From Trachelipus rathkii (lineage: Eukaryota; Arthropoda; Malacostraca; Isopoda; Trachelipodidae), in assembly GCA_015478945.1 (NCBI GenBank), contig JABUQX010042004.1, positions 1-12,500 of the forward strand: a stretch of DNA of 12,500 bases, in the 5' to 3' direction. The translations under genes and the position numbers were made by a program. The stretch's first letter is position 1, and every line of letters starts with the position of its first letter. The notes under the pieces were generated by a model that was given only the letters and a program-made list of their open reading frames with translations, was not told the DNA's origin and ran no database searches. This document shows, in pieces, positions 8,046 to 12,500 of this stretch.

Positions 8046-8654
8046 TATATAAAAACTATTATTTAGAGATGCCTTAAAACTGTTTTTCAAGCATTTTTGG
8101 GAGCCTTTCTCGGACCTTTCCTTCGTCTACTAAGGAAATACAAAGAGAATCTAGTCTTTTAAATCTAGGTTTACCTAGATTTGCTTCTGAGCAACTGTAA
8201 GGTTTCCATTCAGGTGCGATCTACATCATGCTCCATTATAATATGCCTACCGTGAATAAAGAGTGTCTACTCCTCTTAAACATTAGGCCTACATAGTTTT
8301 AGCAACTGGAAAGGTCTACCGCATGCTTTATAAATGGACTACAAGTTATATTTATTTACACCGCCTGCTGTAAATACTGAGGTTTACCTTCTCTTCGTAG
8401 TTACGTCTGTTGGTTGCGTTCTCTGATTAATCTACAAATCAGCGTGAAGCCTGTTTACAGACCTTACACGCACTCACTTAACACCTTTTCCAATTTACAT
8501 GTATTATCCGAAGAGTAAATCCATATTATAACCAGGCTACCTAAATAGCACTCAAAATAAATAGATTTTTAATTTTTGACTTTTAATATCCCGGCCACGA
8601 ACCTGGTAGCTATTTTTTAAAAAAAAAGAGGAAGCAATAAGGTAGTTCATCTTG
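8046..8654. other. Unassigned intergenic stretch
   Basis: No ORF or RNA gene is supported. The composition is less extreme than in the neighbouring AT arrays, with mixed sequence up to about 8560. One perfect hairpin occurs at 8161-8182. The stretch may hold a divergent non-coding repeat or the remains of the SINE neighbourhood, but nothing specific is recognised. Confidence 0.4.
8161..8182. repeat. Perfect hairpin, 10-bp stem
   Basis: aaatctaggt, TT loop, acctagattt: a perfect 10-bp inverted repeat. Its core CTAGGT...ACCTAG is also the core of the hairpin inside the nearby SINE body (7976-7994), which may be coincidence or a shared repeat origin. Confidence 0.55.
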
Positions 8655-8702
<48 letters not shown>

Positions 8703-8717
8703 TATATCATATATATA

Positions 8718-8755
<38 letters not shown>

Positions 8756-8868
8756 ATATATATTATAATATACTATATATATAATATAATATATATATAT
8801 ATATAATATATCTATATAACTATATATATTCTTATATACTATATTTATTTATATATATATATATATAA

Positions 8869-8937
<69 letters not shown>
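8655..8937. repeat. (AT)n microsatellite, about 280 bp
   Basis: A long alternating AT array with many small phase breaks (ataatat, ttatata, ctatata) and a purer last block (about 8876-8936), followed directly by T9. It marks the left edge of the PLE's AT-rich 3' flank. Confidence 0.97.
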
Positions 8938-8945
<8 letters not shown>

Positions 8946-9356
8946 TCACTTATTTTATAATAAAAAACACTCATAGTTTTTTTTTATTTAACACATCAAC
9001 AATTGGTTTAAACTTTCTACAAACAATTTATTTCACTTTTAACTTTCACTAAAACATTAAAATGTTAAAAATTCTTATTTAATATATTTAAAAATCGGAG
9101 TCAAGCTTTCGAGATCTTCCTTCTATGATCTCCTTTTCAAGACTGGAAATTTTGTTGTTTAAGATGCATATTACATGAGTTGTCAATTCAGTTGGTTTAG
9201 CGCTTTTTTATAGTAGGTTGATTGTTTCATGATCTTATTTTGTATTTGGTCTATTTGATGCTCTCCCGAAATGATATTATGATTTTTTTTCTATTTTTTA
9301 TAAAGAAAAATTCCATTATTTTTCTGCTGTTGGTGTTATTAATATTGGTTATTTTT
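8938..9356 (-). other. PLE endonuclease tail and 3' flank
   Basis: This is AT-rich DNA between the endonuclease stop and the (AT)n array. A frame-shifted piece near 9250-9275 reads ISFRESIK on the minus strand, plausible for the RxxRE end of the GIY-YIG fold. Near 9095-9145 a less AT-rich segment reads ISSLEKEIIEGRSRKLDS; whether this is coding or 3' UTR is unclear. The PLE 3' border is not defined. Confidence 0.4.
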
Positions 9357-9794
9357 TCATATTGTTAACGTTAATGAGGTGGTTATTTTTTGTCTGTGTT
9401 GTGTTAAAGGGGAATTTTGTTGATCAGTTTGGAGATCGTGTGAATGTTGATTTTTTCTTGTGGTGTAATTGATAGTTTGTCCTATATATATTGAATCACA
9501 GTTGTTGCAAGGTATATAATATATACATGGTGGATCTGGGTTTTTTGGTTTTGGAGGTTTTAAAATTCTTTTTAGATTTTGATTATTAGATTTAACTAAA
9601 GTGATGTTCTTTGGAATAAGTTTCTTAATATTTTCTGTATTGATGTGTGGTATGGGTAATCTTGTTTCTGTTTTTTGTTGTATAGTATTCGTAAAAAACT
9701 TTAATTTTGCTTTTTTGTGTGCTATTGTGTAATTTTTTCTATTGGATATCTTTTAATTTCGTGAAAATGGTTTTAAATGTTTGTAACTCGTTGT
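9357..9794 (-). pseudogene. PLE linker and GIY-YIG endonuclease
   Basis: In the same frame as the RT palm, after TAA 9795-9797 and a second TAA at 9753-9755, a basic linker (KKLIPKNITLVKSNNQNLKR, then KPPKPKNPDPP) leads into CIYYIPCNNCDSIYIGQT. This is the PLE GIY-YIG start: the first motif is CIY instead of GIY/GVY, the CxxC pair preceding the second motif is present, and YIG is intact. The conserved Arg follows (YTTRKNQHSHDL), then SPLTQH, matching the family's SALAEH block. The frame closes at TGA 9357-9359. A downstream FRES string near 9262-9274, in another frame, may be the remains of the catalytic Glu segment. The nuclease would nick target DNA to start insertion. Confidence 0.88.
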
Positions 9795-10366
9795 TTAAAT
9801 ATTGGGGGAGCAATCTTTGTAGGCTCGTAAAAATAAAGATGATAGAGTGGCTATCTTGGTGTGGTATGTGTGTACGGAGTACCAATGTATGTAGTTAGGT
9901 TGAGACGTTGGTTTTCTGTATACAGAGGTAGCTAATTTATGTGTGTGATTTTTGTGTATTAAGGTATCTAAAAACGGCAGGGTATTGTTAGTAGGTAATT
10001 CTATGGTAAATTTAATCTGTGTGTTAATGCTGTTTATGTATGTATGTATTAAATTATGTTGTATGTTGTGAGGAATTGCTAGAAAAATGTCGTCTATGTA
10101 TCTCAGCCATATTGTGTTGTTTAGGAGTGGATGAGGAAGTATGTAATAGTGTTCTAGCAATTCCATGTATATATTGCTGAGTATGGGAGAGAGAGGGGAG
10201 CCCATACCCAGACCTGTTTTCTGTTTATAATAGTGTTGTTCGTGTTGGAAGAAATTATGTTCTAAAGTTGTGTAATTAAGGAATTTCAATCAGTTTGAAA
10301 GGGTACTTGGATAAGAGATTTCGTTGTTAGAGAACGTATCTAGCGAGAAGGCTTAGGTCATGTTTA
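9795..10366 (-). pseudogene. PLE reverse transcriptase, palm and thumb
   Basis: From about 10366 one frame reads through two early stops into TTLEHNFFQHEQHYYKQKTG, then LGMGSPLSPILSNIYMELLE (motif B type), WLRYIDDIFL with the catalytic YIDD at 10089-10100, the KFTIE and LPFLDTLIHKN blocks (motifs D/E), and SVYRKPTSQPNYIHWYS. The YRKPTxxxxYIHxxS string is characteristic of PLEs rather than LINEs or LTR elements. ATLSSLFLRAYKDCS precedes TAA 9795-9797. Two of the three catalytic acidic residues (DD) are intact here; the third lies in motif A upstream and is lost. The frame continues past the TAA into the endonuclease, so the stop is an internal nonsense mutation. Confidence 0.93.
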
Positions 10367-10624
10367 CCGGTAAGAAGTTAAATAAGGATTAACATACAAA
10401 CTGAGAAACGTGTGGGTTTGAGTGTTTATATTTATTCTGTTTATGAAATCTGATGTGTTTTTTATATGTGAATTTGAAATTTGCCATAGAAGAGGTTTAA
10501 GTATGTTGGCTAAATATTTTGAAAGTTTGTATGTATTTCCGTTGGTGTTTGCTATGATGGGACGTAGAGGTGTGTTAGTTTTATGTGTTTTTGGTACTCC
10601 GTAAAAATTTGGAATGTTGGTCAT
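10364..10624 (-). pseudogene. PLE reverse transcriptase, finger domain and motif A
   Basis: NFYGVPKTHKTNTPLRPIIA at the start is the PLE signature FYGLPKIHKxxxPLRPIxS. LSKYLANILKPL and then NTSDFINRI follow, as in the family. The next conserved element should be RT motif A, S-[LF]-D-V-x-S-L-[FY]-T. Here it reads SLYVNPYLT, so the first catalytic aspartate has become Tyr (GAT to TAT would do it) and a stop follows a few codons later. The sequence then continues as RT in another frame. Confidence in the family is high; the motif A alignment is by eye but fits on both sides. Confidence 0.87.
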
Positions 10625-10697
10625 GTAGGCATTAAGTGTTTTACTGAGTATTGGTTTATCACTTAAAATATTTTTCAGTCTATTGTTAAAGTTTGTT

Positions 10698-10909
10698 GTG
10701 AATTTTTTTGAGGGTTTTTGTTTAGTAAAGTATATGTGTTAGTGTCTGTAAGTAAGTTATTACATTTGTTTAAATAATCTACGGTGTTCAAAATGACTAT
10801 ATCGTTACCTTTATCACTGCGGGAGAGCACTATATTTTTGTTGGACTTTAATTTAGATAAGGCTTGATGAAATAGTTTAGGAAACTTGAGTTTCGAGGTC
10901 GAAATATCA
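10698..10909 (-). pseudogene. PLE N-terminal region upstream of RT
   Basis: An open minus-strand stretch reads SKLKFPKLFHQALSKLKSNK, then NIVLSRSDKGNDIVILNTVDYLNK and onward to LLNKNPQKN, and ends in TGA near 10698. The DKGNxxVIL motif, with the following D-Y-L and N-T-Y segments, is typical of the region just before the RT finger in PLEs (compare ADKGNSVVI-type strings in the family). Downstream the family-like sequence continues in a different frame (NNRLKNILSDKPILSKTLNA), so an indel lies near 10690-10710. The match begins immediately beside the minisatellite. Confidence 0.85.
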
Positions 10910-10942
10910 CGATTTACTGATTTACTGATTTACTGCTTTAGG

Positions 10943-11404
10943 ATCAGTAAACTATTACACTTTACTATGAATAATTCTAATGTCAATAGAACTTAATTAA
11001 TTATTTTTATGTTATGTTTGGATAAAATTTTGTAATGTTTGCAATTATTCGTTTAGGATTATGATATTTAGGTAAGGTTATGATAAATTTTTGCTAAATA
11101 TTACCGTGTTAATGTAAAAGTAACATTGATATGTTAGAGATATGCTTGACAAAGTGGGAATAAGTTAAATTTTTGTAGGCTATGTTAGTTACTTTACTGT
11201 TGTTAAGTGTGGAACTTTGTTAATATTAATAGTTTATCCGAGCTTAAGGTGTGTTAGATTTGTTGTTGTACATTATATTCTTAGTTCAGGTGATGCTTAT
11301 GTTAGCTTTATTAATTTGAAAACTTTGTTACGTTAGCATATATTCATTGGTCAGTGTATAAAGAACTTGATTTTATGTTATGTTTATCCGAAATGATACT
11401 CGAA
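10943..11404. other. AT-rich segment interrupting the first minisatellite unit
   Basis: About 460 bases without minisatellite motifs separate the two halves of unit 1. A 15-base direct repeat ttttatgttatgttt occurs near both sides (11005-11019 and 11371-11385). No ORF or element signature is visible. It may be an inserted non-coding element or a region that was never repeated. Confidence 0.4.
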
Positions 11405-11604
11405 AATGGCATGAAACAATAGATCAATAGTATCAAATGAATCAATAGGATGCGGTCATGGGGTACAGGGGTGATAGGTGTTTAGTTTACTGATTTACTG
11501 ATATTCTGCTTTAGGATATGTAAAACATGAAAATTTTAGTAAAAAATATGGCTTGAATCAATAGATTAATAGATCAATAGATCAATAGATCAATAGATCA
11601 TGGA

Positions 11605-11622
11605 GGGGTGGGGAGGGTAGGG
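11605..11622 (+). other. Predicted G-quadruplex motif (unit 2)
   Basis: GGGG-T-GGGG-A-GGG-TA-GGG fits the G3+N1-7 quadruplex rule with loops of 1, 1 and 2 bases, predicting a very stable parallel fold. It is the G-rich block of one minisatellite unit. Folding is predicted from pattern only. Confidence 0.75.
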
Positions 11623-11870
11623 TTGGTGGTTTGATTTACTGATTTACTGCTTTAGGGTATGTTAAAATGCAAATTTTAAAAAATATTACTGGATCAATAG
11701 AATCAATAGATCAATAGATGAATAGATCAATAGATCAAGGAGAGGTGAAGAGGGCAGGGGTGGTGGTTTGATTTATTGATTTACTGATTTACTGCTTTAG
11801 GGTATATAAATTATAACAGTTTTAGTAAATATATGACTTAAATCAATAGATCAATAGATCGTGGAGGTGT

Positions 11871-11887
11871 GGGGAGGGTAGGGTGGG
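11871..11887 (+). other. Predicted G-quadruplex motif (unit 4)
   Basis: GGGG-A-GGG-TA-GGG-T-GGG again gives four G runs with loops of 1-2 bases. The corresponding blocks in unit 1 (about 11456-11478) and unit 3 (about 11739-11768) have lost some G runs and no longer fit the rule. Confidence 0.75.
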
Positions 11888-11950
11888 TAGTTTGATTTAC
11901 TGATTTACTGCTTTAGAGTGTGTAGAAAGGTAAATTTTTTAAGTTATAAA

Positions 11951-12186
11951 CATGTAAAGCATAAAATTTTAAGTATAAATTATATTTTTTAAACAAAATA
12001 AATTGAAAATAAATAAAAAACAATAAAAATTTGAAAATAAATTAAAAAAAATTTAAATTGCAAACAAAAAATTAAATGTAAAATGAAACTTATAAAATAA
12101 AATAGCCAAGGAATGCTTACTGACTCAACACAGCACCGGCTCCAACATCGGTGCAGGCTATGACTCATTTGTCCCGACACATGAGA
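11951..12186. other. A-rich stretch, then a short GC-richer segment
   Basis: From about 11950 to 12105 the + strand is A-rich (runs of aaataaa and aaaaatt) and without coding signal. From 12110 the composition changes abruptly. TGACTCA occurs at 12121-12127 and 12161-12167, exactly 40 bases apart, with a 6-bp hairpin gcaccg/cggtgc (12133-12154) between. TGACTCA is the consensus AP-1 site. No gene is seen. Confidence 0.45.
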
Positions 12187-12262
12187 CTTCTTCTTCCTCC
12201 ATCCTTCCTCCCTCCTTCTTCCTCCTTCCTCCTTCCTCCTTCTTCCTTCCTCCATCTTCTTC
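12187..12262 (+). repeat. Polypyrimidine tract (TCC/TTCC)n
   Basis: About 75 bases of nearly pure C/T made of cttcct, ccttcc and ctt units. The ORF on each strand through it is a by-product of the tract. Confidence 0.9.
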
Positions 12263-12422
12263 TGTTTTACGTTCAGTGCATTTCTTCTGGAGACACGCCC
12301 CTTTGTGGGGTTCCCAGGCACCCTAAACGAGCTTATAACCCATGTATTCGAGTTCTACGACCTTATAAACATATATTTTGATACCAATATGGGACTAAAC
12401 GAGTGCTTATTAACTTGGCACT
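12263..12422. repeat. Segment with a 72-bp spaced direct repeat
   Basis: ctaaacgagcttataa (12323-12338) recurs as ctaaacgagtgcttattaa (12395-12413). A short cccc-tttgt-gggg hairpin (about 12298-12310) lies just before the first copy. The segment ends directly at the GCACC array. It may be the end of a repeat family whose tail is that array; no coding match was recognised. Confidence 0.4.
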
Positions 12423-12490
12423 GCACCGCACCGCACCGCACCGCACCGCACCGCACCGCACCGCACCGCACCGCACCGCACCGCACCGCA
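12423..12490. repeat. (GCACC)n CpG-rich pentanucleotide array
   Basis: A perfect array of 13.6 units with one CpG per unit, followed by aacggctccag at the window edge. It is a strong GC contrast to the window's AT-rich background. Because the unit is five bases long, any reading frame would cycle through a five-residue repeat, but no ORF of support covers it. Confidence 0.97.
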
Positions 12491-12500
12491 ACGGCTCCAG

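Larger units (their letters stand above)
9060..10909 (-). mobile_element. 5'-truncated Penelope-like element (PLE)
   Basis: On the minus strand, fragments match a PLE polyprotein in order: an N-terminal DKGN region, RT finger block FYGVPKTHK...LRPI, RT palm GMGSPLSP and YIDD, the PFLD/VYRKPT block, a basic linker, and a GIY-YIG endonuclease. The coding match starts near 10909, directly at the octamer minisatellite, so the 5' end is missing or was cut there. The frame changes at least twice before the palm, and the palm-to-endonuclease frame has in-frame stops. The 3' border is uncertain; DNA down to about 8940 is AT-rich and may include 3' UTR. PLEs prime reverse transcription at a target nick made by the endonuclease; this copy cannot encode an intact protein. 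Confidence 0.93.
10911..11950. repeat. Complex minisatellite of octamer runs and G-rich blocks
   Basis: A higher-order unit recurs: two or three copies of gatttact, then gctttagg, an AT-rich spacer containing ttttagt, two to five copies of atcaatag, then a G-rich block ending ggtggtttg. The gctttag anchors are at 10935, 11508, 11649, 11794 and 11910, so units 2-4 are 116-145 bp long. The first unit is split: its head is at 10911-10942 and its atcaatag/G-rich part at 11405-11482, with about 450 bp of unrelated AT-rich DNA between. The array begins within 2 bases of the end of PLE homology and fades after about 11950. No coding content is supported. Confidence 0.9.

Noticed and set aside
9707..9898. 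+ strand ORF of 63 codons
   Set aside because: Shadow of the minus-strand PLE palm/linker region.
10422..10604. + strand ORF of 60 codons
   Set aside because: Shadow of the minus-strand PLE finger domain.
8938..10909. Hammerhead ribozyme as reported in some PLEs
   Set aside because: I looked by eye for a CTGATGA core with a paired GAAA on both strands and found none; a covariance-model search would be needed to exclude a divergent copy.
11557..11740. CRISPR-like look of the regularly spaced octamers
   Set aside because: The units are 8 bases and directly tandem without unique spacers, in a eukaryotic context; this is a minisatellite.
10935..11917. Telomere-like repeat (ctttagg resembles TTAGG)
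   Set aside because: TTAGG appears once per unit inside a longer repeat, not in tandem, so it is not telomeric.
11989..12381. Overlapping ORFs on both strands through the polypyrimidine tract
   Set aside because: They are driven by the TCC/TTCC tract and the A-rich stretch, with no recognisable domain.

Overview
The window looks like AT-rich, repeat-dense nuclear DNA from an invertebrate, most plausibly an arthropod. The reasons are the pairing of a BEL/Pao LTR retrotransposon with a Penelope-like element (PLE) that carries a GIY-YIG endonuclease, a tRNA-type SINE head, very long (AT)n and (GAA)n arrays, and metazoan-style GT-AG splice signals. A crustacean is a reasonable guess but is not proven. 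Nothing bacterial is visible, and no intact host protein gene is visible either.

Layout, left to right. 1-1430: AT-rich DNA with no long ORF but with three well-formed donor/acceptor pairs in order on the + strand, read as a possible non-coding, 5'-UTR or decayed transcript. 1690-1815: a small, less AT-rich islet of unknown origin. 1820-4642 (+): the 3' two-thirds of a BEL/Pao pol gene (end of RT, A17/connection region, RNase H, zinc-binding and core integrase, DUF5641), broken by frame changes and stops. 4643-5640: the presumed 3' UTR/LTR zone, with a purine/T tract, a short tandem duplication and two palindromes. 5671-6136: (AT)n followed by about 380 bp of (GAA)n-type polypurine. 6137-7900: AT-rich DNA with short coding-like patches on the + strand. 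7903-8045: SINE-like element with Pol III A and B boxes. 8046-8654: unexplained, with one perfect hairpin. 8655-8937: (AT)n.

9060-10909 (minus strand): a 5'-truncated PLE with RT finger and palm motifs (YIDD kept, first catalytic Asp lost) and a C-terminal GIY-YIG domain, damaged by stops and frame changes. 10911-11950: a complex minisatellite directly against the PLE 5' end. It is built of two kinds of octamer run plus G-rich blocks that match G-quadruplex patterns, and its first unit is split by about 450 bp of unrelated DNA. 11950-12500: A-rich DNA, a possible paired AP-1-like site around a hairpin, a polypyrimidine tract, a 72-bp spaced direct repeat and a CpG-rich (GCACC)n array running almost to the window edge.

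Functionally this is a retroelement graveyard. Both protein-coding elements are inactive as read here, because key residues and frames are lost. The most interesting remaining structure is the octamer/G-quadruplex minisatellite and its sharp junction with the PLE.
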